This document shows, in pieces, positions 47,908 through 56,427 of a DNA stretch of 64,000 bases; position 1 is the first letter of the stretch, and each line of letters begins with the position of its first letter. The notes beneath the pieces are model-generated. The model did not search any database, had not been told where the DNA came from, and saw only the letters and a program-made list of their open reading frames with translations. The translations under genes and the position numbers were made by a program. The stretch comes from Lactiplantibacillus pentosus (GTDB lineage Bacteria > Bacillota > Bacilli > Lactobacillales > Lactobacillaceae). Location: the NCBI RefSeq assembly GCF_003641185.1, contig NZ_CP032757.1, forward strand, positions 1,922,001 through 1,986,000, read 5' to 3'.

Positions 47908-49098
47908 ATGCAAAAACGTTTTGCGGTAGCGTCTCCGTTCTTGACTGGTCTTAAATTATTAGCCATCCTGCCGCCCGTCGGTATTGGTTGGCTCGTCTAT
48001 CTAAGCCGGTGGCAATGGTTAGCGTTGCTCAAACATCCTCGCACCTTTAGCAAGCACGACCCCTTATTAGGCTTCATCCTGCTACTGATGGGAGTGACGG
48101 CACTCAACCTTAATCATCGCGATTATCGGGGCGTCCTCTTATCCGGATTGATGTTATTTGTATTAGTCAATTTGTGGCTACTATGCCGTGAATCGAGTGA
48201 ATTAATTGCCTGGCACGAGCTACGCCGGTTTATCATCCAATTTGGTTTGTATATTACAATTAGTGGGTTTGTCTTTCATTGGCTCAACCAAATCCTTACA
48301 CTGCCAAATTGGCTCAAATTCTTGTTGGGGGACTTGCTGTGGGGCTATGCTGCGAATCAGAATCGGTTGTTTGGTTCGGCTTACAACCCGAATGACGCCT
48401 GTTGCTTATTACTGATTGCGCTTGGCCTGCTGATGACCCAGCTCAGTCGCCCGACCAAACACCCGCTGACCCGGTGGCCGTTAATTAATTGGGCGGCCGC
48501 GGGTTTGCTCTGCGTTGGCATTTATCAGACCAAATCTCGAACTGGGCTAGTGCTCATGATTGCTTTATTGATCGTGACCGCCTATCAAATTTTCCATCGC
48601 CATCGTATCTTGATTACCGGATTACTGGCAGTCGGCTGCGTCACGCTCTGGGAAGTCTTTCCGCGCAGTGCCTCAACTTGGACGGCACTCCAGAGTCGCA
48701 TCACGATTTGGCAAAATAGCTTTGACGTCTTCAAGCAAGCACCGTTCCTCGGGGTGACTTACTTTGGCTTTGCCCGTCGATACTTTCAAATGACCGGCAC
48801 TTATGTCCCCCACGCCCACGATATTTTCTTAATGTTACTCGCCTCATTCGGCATCCTGGGTGGCGTTGGCTTTATCACGCTCGTTATCAGTAGTGGCTGG
48901 CATCTGACCAAGTATTGGCACCAGTATCGCCAACCAAACTTGCGCTACTTTATGATGACCGTGCCCATCATTCTGGCTTACGGCCTAACTGACTTTGTCC
49001 TCTCATCGATGCAAGTGTTGATTATCATCCTGCTGATTATCGCTTACTGGCGCCATGAACAACAAGTGACGCCCCGATACGCGCCGACCATCCGTTGA
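47908..49098 (+). CDS. O-antigen ligase/polymerase-like membrane protein
   Basis: A 396-residue protein with about ten hydrophobic segments and a longer periplasm-facing-type loop, the pattern of the Wzy_C/WaaL superfamily. NQNRLFGSAYNPNDACC and TKSRTGLVLM are the conserved segments near the middle, and APFLGVTYFGF...YVPHAHDIFL forms the loop. In gram-positive bacteria such proteins polymerise or ligate cell-surface polysaccharide. No other glycan genes are adjacent, so its substrate is unknown. The ribosome site is weak (AGAGAAAG). Confidence 0.85.
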   Translation: MQKRFAVASPFLTGLKLLAILPPVGIGWLVYLSRWQWLALLKHPRTFSKHDPLLGFILLLMGVTALNLNHRDYRGVLLSGLMLFVLVNLWLLCRESSELIAWHELRRFIIQFGLYITISGFVFHWLNQILTLPNWLKFLLGDLLWGYAANQNRLFGSAYNPNDACCLLLIALGLLMTQLSRPTKHPLTRWPLINWAAAGLLCVGIYQTKSRTGLVLMIALLIVTAYQIFHRHRILITGLLAVGCVTLWEVFPRSASTWTALQSRITIWQNSFDVFKQAPFLGVTYFGFARRYFQMTGTYVPHAHDIFLMLLASFGILGGVGFITLVISSGWHLTKYWHQYRQPNLRYFMMTVPIILAYGLTDFVLSSMQVLIIILLIIAYWRHEQQVTPRYAPTIR

Positions 49099-49115
49099 AT
49101 GAATGCGGTTAAACC

Positions 49116-49163
49116 AAAAATGCACCCCACTTGTCAGTTGCTGATAAGTTGGATGCATTTTTT
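49116..49163. terminator. Bidirectional terminator
   Basis: A long stem with mismatches (AAAAATGCACCCCACTTGTCAG against CTGATAAGTTGGATGCATTTTT) has T runs on both strands. It lies between the convergent genes at 47908 and 49220. Confidence 0.9.
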
Positions 49164-49219
49164 GATTTCCTTTGGTTCGGGCTAGTTCGGGTTAATGAAG
49201 CTGGCATAAACTGAGCAGA

Positions 49220-49579
49220 TTATCTAGCCGTTAGCTGATAACTCGTCGCTAGCAAGCGTTCCACGACTGCCGGTTCGACCTGTTCCAATTGCACGGTAAT
49301 CCAGTGGCGCTTGTTCATGTGGTAGGCTGGCAAATATGCCGGCTCCGTTTGCAATAATTCGACGTCTTCGGGATCCAGTTTGACATCCAAGACTTCTACC
49401 AACGTCTCATCACCCGGAACTAAGCCTAGATCGGATTTGCTGACGGCCATCACCAAACCATACCACTTCTGATTATCTGCGTGCCGCAAAACCGCATAAT
49501 CCGGATATCGCTGCCACAAATAGGCCGGCGTCGTCTGATAGCGGTCAGCGACTAGTTTAAAAACTGCTTGCGCGTTCAT
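49220..49579 (-). CDS. MmcQ/YjbR family protein
   Basis: A 119-residue protein with the MmcQ/YjbR pattern: PAYLWQRYPDYAVLRHADNQKWYGLVM near the start and a C-terminal PAYHMNKRHWITVQLE. Members have a CyaY-like fold and are described as DNA-binding-like; the role is unclear. The start at 49579 is set by GAGGTGATGAG; an earlier Met lacks such a site. Confidence 0.83.
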   Translation of the reverse strand: MNAQAVFKLVADRYQTTPAYLWQRYPDYAVLRHADNQKWYGLVMAVSKSDLGLVPGDETLVEVLDVKLDPEDVELLQTEPAYLPAYHMNKRHWITVQLEQVEPAVVERLLATSYQLTAR

Positions 49580-49761
49580 CTCATCACCTCTGTGTTTAAT
49601 CATACGTCAAAGATGCGTTAAACGCGAGGGCAACTATGGCACGGATGACATGGTGACCCCTTGACTTTTTTCCATGGTAATTAATTCGCGGAAGCATCGA
49701 CCAGCAGCGTGTTGTTTACTAATTTATCAACGCACTGTCCGGCAGTTATTGTCCTATTTCA

Positions 49762-50535
49762 TTAACCGCGGTGCCGATAAACCAACACCGTTAGCGGCAT
49801 GAAGATCAAAATCATGATGATGCCGCTCACTCCAACCAGCGTCGTTGTGCTCGTCCATTGACCAGTACGCAACACCGTGCGAATCGCCGTAATCGTCAAG
49901 CTAACGGGATTAGCGTTGACGACTGGCTGCAAAAGTTTTGGCAATGTCTTGGTAGGAATAAACGCATTCGACAGAAATGTCAACACTAAGATGATAATCA
50001 TCGACAGACTGCCAATCAACGCTGCATTTTTCACTAATAACCCGACTAAGGCAAAAATCCACGATGTCGCCCACCCGATGAAGACCGCTAACCCCAGCAC
50101 GGCTAGGAGTGCCATTGGTCTCACAGTCGGTCGCCAGCCCATCACCACTGCGGTCACCAAGGCCATTGCCCCTGATAACAACAAGCGGAAAATATCACCG
50201 ACCAATTGGCCAGCGAGCGGCACGATTGGGGCAATCGGTAACGTCTTGAAGCGATCAAAAACCCCCGCGTTAATATCTTCACGCAACTGTTGGCCGGAGC
50301 CAGACGCGGCGTTTAAAATACTCTGGACCAGGATACCAGACACTAGCATTGGTAAATAGGCGTGGACACTGCCCGCAATGACGCCGCCAAATAAATAACC
50401 GAATAATAAGGTGAATATCACTGGCTGAAAGACAACATCACTCATGTTATCGGGATTATGAATCGTTTTAAGTAAGTTTCGATGGGCCATCGTCAGGATA
50501 TCACCCATCACGTGTTTACGAATTGTAACTTGCAT
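49762..50535 (-). CDS. ABC-2 type transporter permease
   Basis: A 257-residue permease with six hydrophobic segments and the ABC-2 signature pattern (FQPVIFTLLFGYLFGG, FDRFKTLPIAPIVPLAGQLVGD, TFLSNAFIPTKTLPKLLQ). The family resembles DrrB, which exports drugs or lipid-like compounds with an ATPase partner. It starts at 50535 after AAGGAG, 13 bases after the ATPase gene. The two form one exporter next to a MarR gene, which suggests resistance. Confidence 0.92.
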   Translation of the reverse strand: MQVTIRKHVMGDILTMAHRNLLKTIHNPDNMSDVVFQPVIFTLLFGYLFGGVIAGSVHAYLPMLVSGILVQSILNAASGSGQQLREDINAGVFDRFKTLPIAPIVPLAGQLVGDIFRLLLSGAMALVTAVVMGWRPTVRPMALLAVLGLAVFIGWATSWIFALVGLLVKNAALIGSLSMIIILVLTFLSNAFIPTKTLPKLLQPVVNANPVSLTITAIRTVLRTGQWTSTTTLVGVSGIIMILIFMPLTVLVYRHRG

Positions 50536-50548
50536 CACTGTCATCTCC

Positions 50549-51493
50549 TTAATTTTTGCCGACCGTCATGGTCAAAAAGACATCATCGAGAGACGGCGGT
50601 TCCAATGCAAACCGGTCGATTTCAATTTGCGCTTGCTGTAATCGTTCGAGAATCTGGGCCGTCACCCGCGTTGCATCGTCCGCTGCTAATTGTACCGAGA
50701 CAGTCCGGTCACTGACTTGGACGGGTTGTGTCGTCAATTGAGTCATGATCCGTTGAGCGGGCTGCGTCGCCTGTGTTTGCGCCAGTGCCAATTGCAATTT
50801 TAACCCGCCTACTTGCTGCTTTAAGTCCGCAACTGGTCCCAACGCCTTCAAACGACCGTGGTCCAATAAGGCAATCCGGTCCGCTAATTGGTCAGCCTCT
50901 TCCAAATATTGCGTCGTCAGTACCACCGTCGACCCTTGGCGTACTAACTGACGGATAGCCGTCCACATTTCGCTACGTGTCCGCGGATCCAAGCCGGTCG
51001 TCGGTTCATCTAAAAACAAAATTTTAGGCCGACTGATCAAACTCACCGCTAAATCCAAGCGCCGCCGCATCCCACCAGAAAAAATACTGAGTGGCCGTTG
51101 TGCCGAATGTTCAAGACTAAAATCACGTAATAATTCATCTGCCCGGGCTTTAGCCGCATTCCGAGTCAGCCCATTCAACCGACCAAAAATAATCAGGTTT
51201 TCACGCGCACTCAAGTCCTGGTCAATCGTCGCCGTCTGACCAGTCAACCCAAATTGCTGACGGACTGCGCGTGCCTGGGTCAAGGTATCGTAGCCGTTTA
51301 AACGAATCGTGCCACTGTCCTGCCGCAACAAGGTGGTCATCATCTTGAGCAACGTGGTCTTGCCCGCCCCATTTGGACCAAGCAAACCGAAAATCTCACC
51401 AGCTTGAACATTAAACGAAACATCGGCCACCGCTAATTCATCGCCAAACCTTTTTTGAACCTGCTGAACTTCAATGATGTGTTGAATATCCAT
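50549..51493 (-). CDS. ABC transporter ATP-binding protein, DrrA type
   Basis: A 314-residue ATPase. The Walker A is GLLGPNGAGKTTLLKM, the signature is FSGGMRRRLDLA, and the Walker B is ILFLDEPTTGLDPRTR with H-loop TTQYLEEAD. A C-terminal domain of about 90 residues follows, as in DrrA proteins. It energises the permease just downstream. The promoter region is shared with the divergent MarR gene. Confidence 0.95.
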   Translation of the reverse strand: MDIQHIIEVQQVQKRFGDELAVADVSFNVQAGEIFGLLGPNGAGKTTLLKMMTTLLRQDSGTIRLNGYDTLTQARAVRQQFGLTGQTATIDQDLSARENLIIFGRLNGLTRNAAKARADELLRDFSLEHSAQRPLSIFSGGMRRRLDLAVSLISRPKILFLDEPTTGLDPRTRSEMWTAIRQLVRQGSTVVLTTQYLEEADQLADRIALLDHGRLKALGPVADLKQQVGGLKLQLALAQTQATQPAQRIMTQLTTQPVQVSDRTVSVQLAADDATRVTAQILERLQQAQIEIDRFALEPPSLDDVFLTMTVGKN

Positions 51494-51514
51494 ATTGCGA
51501 ACCTCCTAGTTCGA

Positions 51515-51568
51515 TTAATCAGGGCCCCTGATTAAATATATACTAAGGGGGCCTGACTAATTTGTCAA
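51515..51568. promoter_or_regulatory. Divergent promoter region with MarR-type palindromes
   Basis: On the minus strand TTGACA (51563-51568) and TAGTAT (51540-51545) are 17 bases apart, driving the exporter. A 21-base near-perfect palindrome (TTAATCAGGGCCCCTGATTAA, 51515-51535) lies just after the -10. A related half-matching sequence (CTAAGGGGGCCTGACTAA) covers the spacer. A TATACT at about 51598-51603 may serve the MarR gene. Confidence 0.8.
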
Positions 51569-51644
51569 CAATTAAATCACGTCGACTGGAAGAATGTTGT
51601 ATACTTAAGAACAAGTCAGAAAACAACGAATGGGATGAAAAACC

Positions 51645-52151
51645 GTGCCAGATCAAATCAAGGCGGAACTCGTTTCCGGTAAATTAGCTGAATATGAACA
51701 GCTCAGTAAAATCTATGATGACATCGTCAAACAGACCCACCCCCGACTCGCCGTTGAGGGTCAAGGCAAGATTCTGCTCGCACTCGCCGATGAAGACCAC
51801 TTGTCACAGCGGCAATTGGCCGACCGCCTCGGTATGTCGCCGCAGTCAACAAGTGAATTCGTCTATAAATTGGTCAATCGAAAGTTAGTCACGTTATCTA
51901 AATCCACCAAGGATCGGCGCGTGAACCTAGTTAACCTCACCGCGGCTGGCCGTGAAGCGCTTGAGGCTGAGCCACAGGAGGTCCCACCGTTCATCAATGC
52001 ATTGAACGATGACGAACTCGACCAGCTGATTCCGTTATTGAATAAAATCACGACCGCGATGTATGCAGATATCGATACGGCCAATCCGACCTTGGGCGTT
52101 AAGTTTCATAAGTTATTCGCTAGTCGGTATTTGAAAAAATTTCAGAAATAG
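51645..52151 (+). CDS. MarR family transcriptional regulator
   Basis: A 168-residue winged-helix regulator. The recognition region is SQRQLADRLGMSPQSTSEFVYKLVNRKLV followed by the wing STKDRRVNLVNLTAAGREAL. The start is a GTG with GGGATG upstream. Its position beside an ABC exporter and the palindromes between them suggest that it represses both itself and the exporter until a ligand releases it. Confidence 0.93.
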   Translation: MPDQIKAELVSGKLAEYEQLSKIYDDIVKQTHPRLAVEGQGKILLALADEDHLSQRQLADRLGMSPQSTSEFVYKLVNRKLVTLSKSTKDRRVNLVNLTAAGREALEAEPQEVPPFINALNDDELDQLIPLLNKITTAMYADIDTANPTLGVKFHKLFASRYLKKFQK

Positions 52152-52176
52152 TAGATATGTCATATGATTCAATACA

Positions 52177-52220
52177 ACAAACGAGGCTGCCCGGTAGTTT
52201 TACTGGGCAGCCTCGTTTGT
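52177..52220. terminator. Strong bidirectional terminator
   Basis: A perfect 16-bp stem (ACAAACGAGGCTGCCC and complement) with a 12-base loop lies between the convergent MarR gene and the LPXTG gene. Confidence 0.92.
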
Positions 52221-52253
52221 GTGATTAATTCAAAAAATTCTATTGTGACCTGA

Positions 52254-55200
52254 CTAGTGAATCCGTCGCTTAGAGGTTACTCGACCAAGTGTTAATCCGC
52301 TTAAAAGTAAACTTAATAGTGTCAGCCCCAACACCGCCACACGGTTTTCCGACGCTTCGCCGGTCTGTGGCAATGTGCCTGCCGTGGTTGAGTGTGCTGG
52401 CGTATGAGGAGTGAGATGCGTCAGACTTGGTGCGACGTTTTCAGTCTTCGCAGTGTTGTGTCCTGTTGCTGCCACGTTGGCGGTCGCTATGGTCACCCCG
52501 GTTTGGTCAATAGTAGACGGCGTATCTGATACTGAATCAGCTTGGGCTTCATCAACAACAGCTTCAGCCACTGCATCGACTGATTGCTGTAGCTTTTCAG
52601 TAACGGTTGGTACTTCCAAACTAGCTTGTAGCTCCAACGTCTGCAGAACTTTTTCTGCATGCGTGTAGGCCTGATCAGCATCCGCCGCAGCAGTTTGCGC
52701 ATCCGTCAGCTCTTGTTGAGCGTCTGCTGCATGTTCTTTGGCGGCCTGGTAATCTGTCTGGCTAGTTGCAAGCTGTGTCTTAGCAGCTTCTAACGCTACT
52801 TTAGCGGATACCAATGTTTCGTCGGCATGGTTCAGCTTAGATAAGTGAGCTTTAGCCGCGTCGTACTCAGCTTGGCGCTGATTTACGAATTGTGTTGCCT
52901 TGTCCAACGCTAATTTTGCCGCATCTAGAGAATGGTTGGCAACGTCGAGCTTTTGTTGCTGCGTGTTTAGAACGTCGTTAGCTTGTTTCAATTGCGTCTT
53001 GGCAGTTGATAATAATTCTTGAGCGCTAGTTAATTCGTTCAATGAATGTTGTTTTAGACTGGCAAAGTTATTGAGCTTGTCAGTGATTGCTGACAACTGT
53101 GCTTTAGCAGCAACGACGTGTTGGTTGGCGTTAGTCAGCGCTTCAACTGCATGCTGTGCTTTACCAACCGCTTCTTTAGCGGTATTTGCTGCTGATTGTG
53201 CATTACCTTCAGCGATAGCTTGTACCTGTTTAGCCGCTGATAAAGTCTGGCTAGCTGATTTCAAGGCCGCGGTTTTAGCGTTTGCGTTCGCAGTCGCAGT
53301 AGCGAGGGTGGCACTGGTAGCTTGAACGCGAGCTTTAGCATTATCAAGGACCTTTTGTTGGGCAGCTTGAGCATCCGCTAAATTGGCTAATTCTGACTTG
53401 ATCTTAGCGAGGCTGGTTGTATCGTTCGCTAGCTTAGTCTTTAGGCTGTTCAATTTGTTATTAAGTGCCGTCATTTGGCTGGCGAATTGCGTCTGCTTTG
53501 TCTTTGCTGCATTTAGTGCAGATTGTGCATTACCTTCAGCGATAGCTTGTACCTGTTTAGCCGCTGATAAAGTCTGGCTAGCTGATTTCAAGGCCGCGGT
53601 TTTAGCGTTTGCGTTCGCAGTCGCAGTAGCGAGGGTGGCACTGGTAGCTTGAACGCGAGCTTTAGCATTATCAAGGACCTTTTGTTGGGCAGCTTGAGCA
53701 TCCGCTAAATTGGCTAATTCTGACTTGATCTTAGCGAGGCTGGTTGTATCGTTCGCTAGCTTAGTCTTTAGGCTGTTCAATTTGTTATTAAGTGCCGTCA
53801 TTTGGCTGGCGAATTGCGTCTGCTTTGTCTTTGCTGCATTTAGTGCAGATTGTGCATTAGTAGCGTCTTGGCGTGCTGTTGCAAGAGTGTCATTGGCAGC
53901 AGTCAAACTAGCTTTGGCGTTGTTCAAGTTGATTTGTGCGGTGTTTTGAGCTGCTTGTGCGATAGCCAAGCTTTGATTAAGATGTGTGACAGTTGGTGCA
54001 CTTGCAATTGGAGTTGTATCAGGAGTTGTCCCATGAATATTAGCGTCAGCACGAGTAGTTAAGTGAAGGTGACCAAATTTGTCAAATGCAATCCCCATAT
54101 AGTACTGATTTGGATAAGAGTCTGACTCCTTTGAACCGCCCATTAAAGCGTAAAAATGGCCCCAGCTATTCGGACCACCATCACCAAAAAGCATCAATAC
54201 CAAATCCTCGTATAGTTGCTCCTTAATTTCAGCCAGTGTAATTGTTCCATTAACCTTGATACCGTTATTGATTGCGGTCTCACCGAGTTCCTCACCCATC
54301 CACGTGTATGAACCTGTATCGTCGATGATTCCAACATGGTACTTGGCTGCAATGTCATCAATTTCTGAGCCAAGATGAGTCGGTGTTGCGGCAATATTAA
54401 CATTTTCATCGGAATAGACTTGTGCTGCATCACTAGCAAGAACCATATCGATAGTCTGTGTCTTCAATTCGTTATTATCACCGCGCCAAATGCGACGAGC
54501 TTGATTGACAATGTTGAGTGCATAATTTACTAACTCTTCGTACTGTTTTTTAGTTAATTGATTGATATTAGTAAACTTAGTATTATCGTCTGGTGCTGTG
54601 CTGCTGAACGGATTGTTCAAATAGGTCACTCCAAGGAATTCCCGGCCATATACAACCCACTTCTTGTAATAAGCCTCATATTCTGCATCAGTCATTGCCA
54701 CAATTTGGTCTCCCGGAACTAAGCCGTTAACAGCTTTTTCCCACCCCACTTTATCAACCTTTAATGTTGGCATAGCAGCAAGCTGACTTTGTAAATCAGC
54801 AACAGCCTGTTGGCGTTGGTTTAACGTGGTTTGGGCGTTACTTTGCACTGTGGTTGCTGAGTTGACATTGTTTTGAGCTTGAGAAACTGCGTTATTGGCC
54901 GTAGTAACGTTGGTTGTCTTGTTGGCAACGTCTTTATCCGCATTAGCCTTGTTGGTTGTCGTTTGAGATAACGACTGTTGCGTATCTGAAATGTTTTGTT
55001 TCCCTTGATCAATTGCAGTTTGTGTTTCGTTAGCTTGTTGAGTTAACTTACCTGCATCCAAGTTGTCCAAGTCTTTTTGAGCTTGGTTTTGCTGTGCAAT
55101 CGCTGCATCATTATTTTGTTTAGCTTCATCTTTAGCGGCGTTGGCCTTATCAGCTTCCGTTTGTGCAGCAGTTTGTTTGGCTTGTGCATCCGCCGTCGTC

Positions 55201-55946
55201 TGTTGCGCACTAGTTGCTGTTTGAGCCGCCTTATTAGCAGCATCTTGCGTATTAGTCACTTGATTGTTGGCAGCCGTCACGTTAGCTTGTGCAGCATTCT
55301 GAGCAGCCTGAGTCTGGTTGACCAACTGTTGCGCGGTAACTTGTTCCTTCTTGAGACTATCAACGGTCAGACCGTCATAGTCCGCTTGCTTGGCATCAAC
55401 CTGACTTTGTGCGGTTGCGACTGTCTGCTTGGCGATGTTCGCGTTGTGAGTGGCCTGATTGGTACTAGTCGTTTGGGATTGAACTGTCGTTGTAGCTTGA
55501 TCAACTACCTGCTGTGCTTGGTGCATCGCATCCTGCGCATTGGTCAAGTGCGTCCCCGCCTGTTGGACAGTAGTTTGGGCTTGTTTGATATTTTCGGGTG
55601 TCGCCTGGTTCTTAATTTGTTGAGCAGCATTAACGTTGGTCGTCGCCGTAGCAACCTTGTTAGTAGCGGTAGTCGCGCGATTTTTAGCCGCATCTAGCTT
55701 GTCTTGCGCATTCTTCGCCGCATTAGTCTTATCAGTCACCAGCTGATGGGCAGTCGCTTGGTTAACTTGTGCTTGCTGGACGTGCTGCTGAGCTTGTTCG
55801 ATTGTTTGCGCACTGGTAGTCACAGTTGCAGACTGATGGTCAGTCGGCTTGGTGGCGGCCTTGGCGTTAGTCGTTGCGGCCATCCCCGCGCCGGTCGCAA
55901 TTACGCCAACTAAAGTTGTAACGGATAGTGATGTCAATTTACTCAT
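52254..55946 (-). CDS. LPXTG surface protein, SEC10/PgrA type, with coiled coils
   Basis: A 1230-residue cell-wall protein. An N-terminal signal peptide (SVTTLVGVIATGAGMAA, to about residue 30) is followed by a long Ala/Gln-rich coiled coil (about 40-390). A globular domain at about 393-640 (VGWEKAVNGLVPGDQIV ... GWEELGET-like, PNSWGHFYALM) resembles the SEC10/PgrA surface exclusion domain. A second coiled coil (about 650-1130) follows, then the sorting signal LPQTG at 1192 with a hydrophobic stretch and RRIH tail. Sortase would anchor it. Homologues mediate surface exclusion or adhesion. Residues about 701-918 are two identical 109-residue copies. AAGGAG is 11 bases before the ATG. Confidence 0.93.
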   Translation of the reverse strand: MSKLTSLSVTTLVGVIATGAGMAATTNAKAATKPTDHQSATVTTSAQTIEQAQQHVQQAQVNQATAHQLVTDKTNAAKNAQDKLDAAKNRATTATNKVATATTNVNAAQQIKNQATPENIKQAQTTVQQAGTHLTNAQDAMHQAQQVVDQATTTVQSQTTSTNQATHNANIAKQTVATAQSQVDAKQADYDGLTVDSLKKEQVTAQQLVNQTQAAQNAAQANVTAANNQVTNTQDAANKAAQTATSAQQTTADAQAKQTAAQTEADKANAAKDEAKQNNDAAIAQQNQAQKDLDNLDAGKLTQQANETQTAIDQGKQNISDTQQSLSQTTTNKANADKDVANKTTNVTTANNAVSQAQNNVNSATTVQSNAQTTLNQRQQAVADLQSQLAAMPTLKVDKVGWEKAVNGLVPGDQIVAMTDAEYEAYYKKWVVYGREFLGVTYLNNPFSSTAPDDNTKFTNINQLTKKQYEELVNYALNIVNQARRIWRGDNNELKTQTIDMVLASDAAQVYSDENVNIAATPTHLGSEIDDIAAKYHVGIIDDTGSYTWMGEELGETAINNGIKVNGTITLAEIKEQLYEDLVLMLFGDGGPNSWGHFYALMGGSKESDSYPNQYYMGIAFDKFGHLHLTTRADANIHGTTPDTTPIASAPTVTHLNQSLAIAQAAQNTAQINLNNAKASLTAANDTLATARQDATNAQSALNAAKTKQTQFASQMTALNNKLNSLKTKLANDTTSLAKIKSELANLADAQAAQQKVLDNAKARVQATSATLATATANANAKTAALKSASQTLSAAKQVQAIAEGNAQSALNAAKTKQTQFASQMTALNNKLNSLKTKLANDTTSLAKIKSELANLADAQAAQQKVLDNAKARVQATSATLATATANANAKTAALKSASQTLSAAKQVQAIAEGNAQSAANTAKEAVGKAQHAVEALTNANQHVVAAKAQLSAITDKLNNFASLKQHSLNELTSAQELLSTAKTQLKQANDVLNTQQQKLDVANHSLDAAKLALDKATQFVNQRQAEYDAAKAHLSKLNHADETLVSAKVALEAAKTQLATSQTDYQAAKEHAADAQQELTDAQTAAADADQAYTHAEKVLQTLELQASLEVPTVTEKLQQSVDAVAEAVVDEAQADSVSDTPSTIDQTGVTIATANVAATGHNTAKTENVAPSLTHLTPHTPAHSTTAGTLPQTGEASENRVAVLGLTLLSLLLSGLTLGRVTSKRRIH
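53194..53520 (-). repeat. Exact tandem duplication, unit 1 (327 bp)
   Basis: This unit and 53521-53847 appear identical base for base. The unit is 109 codons, so the frame is kept. It encodes coiled-coil sequence (QTQFASQMTALNNKL ... SQTLSAAKQVQAIAEGN). Confidence 0.92.
53521..53847 (-). repeat. Exact tandem duplication, unit 2 (327 bp)
   Basis: Second copy of the unit at 53194-53520. A short match continues past its end (GATTGTGCATTA at 53848), which gives the homology for the duplication event. Confidence 0.92.
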
Positions 55947-56357
55947 TGTTATGAATACTCCTTTTATTAGTGTCTAAAGTTGATACAGTTTAATACTGGA
56001 AAACATTGGATTGGCGACAAAAAAATATCACGAAACGAGTTAACTAGTTTCCTTGTCGCCTACTCACACGCTAACCCACCTCGATACAGTTGGTGTTGAA
56101 ACTAAACCAAATTGAATGCCGCTTTCACCCCCGACCTTCATCAACAGCCGCTAACTAGCGAAAAAGTTAACAGTAGTAAACAATAAAGCGGACTGAATCC
56201 TAGAATAACCACCACACTATACTTCTGATAGTATCAAACGTGCCCAAAAATAACAAGCAAACACGCGTATTGTACATTAGTAATCACGTACGACCTGATT
56301 ATGTCTGCCTAGTTAATGTTTGTCAGTCATTTTGAAGGCCAGCACACATCGCGCAAC
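55947..56357 (-). promoter_or_regulatory. Long leader of the LPXTG gene with a nested hairpin
   Basis: A 411-base gap between ppsA and the surface protein gene. On the minus strand a strong nested hairpin covers 56013-56060: outer arms GGCGACAA / TTGTCGCC and inner arms GAAACTAGTT / AACTCGTTTC. A T7 run (56019-56025) lies six bases past the inner hairpin, inside the outer one. The two could be exclusive. A possible -10 (TATAGT at about 56216-56221) lies further up; its -35 is poor. The rest of the gap has nothing I can name. Confidence 0.5.
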
Positions 56358-56389
56358 AAAAAGGACCGATTCATCTTCGAATCGGTCCT
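56358..56389 (-). terminator. Terminator after ppsA
   Basis: A perfect 13-bp stem (AGGACCGATTCGA and TGAATCGGTCCT) is followed by TTTTTGTTG on the minus strand. Confidence 0.92.
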
Positions 56390-56427
56390 CCAGTTTATTT
56401 AGATTGTCGCTCTTTCAGCAACCAGGC

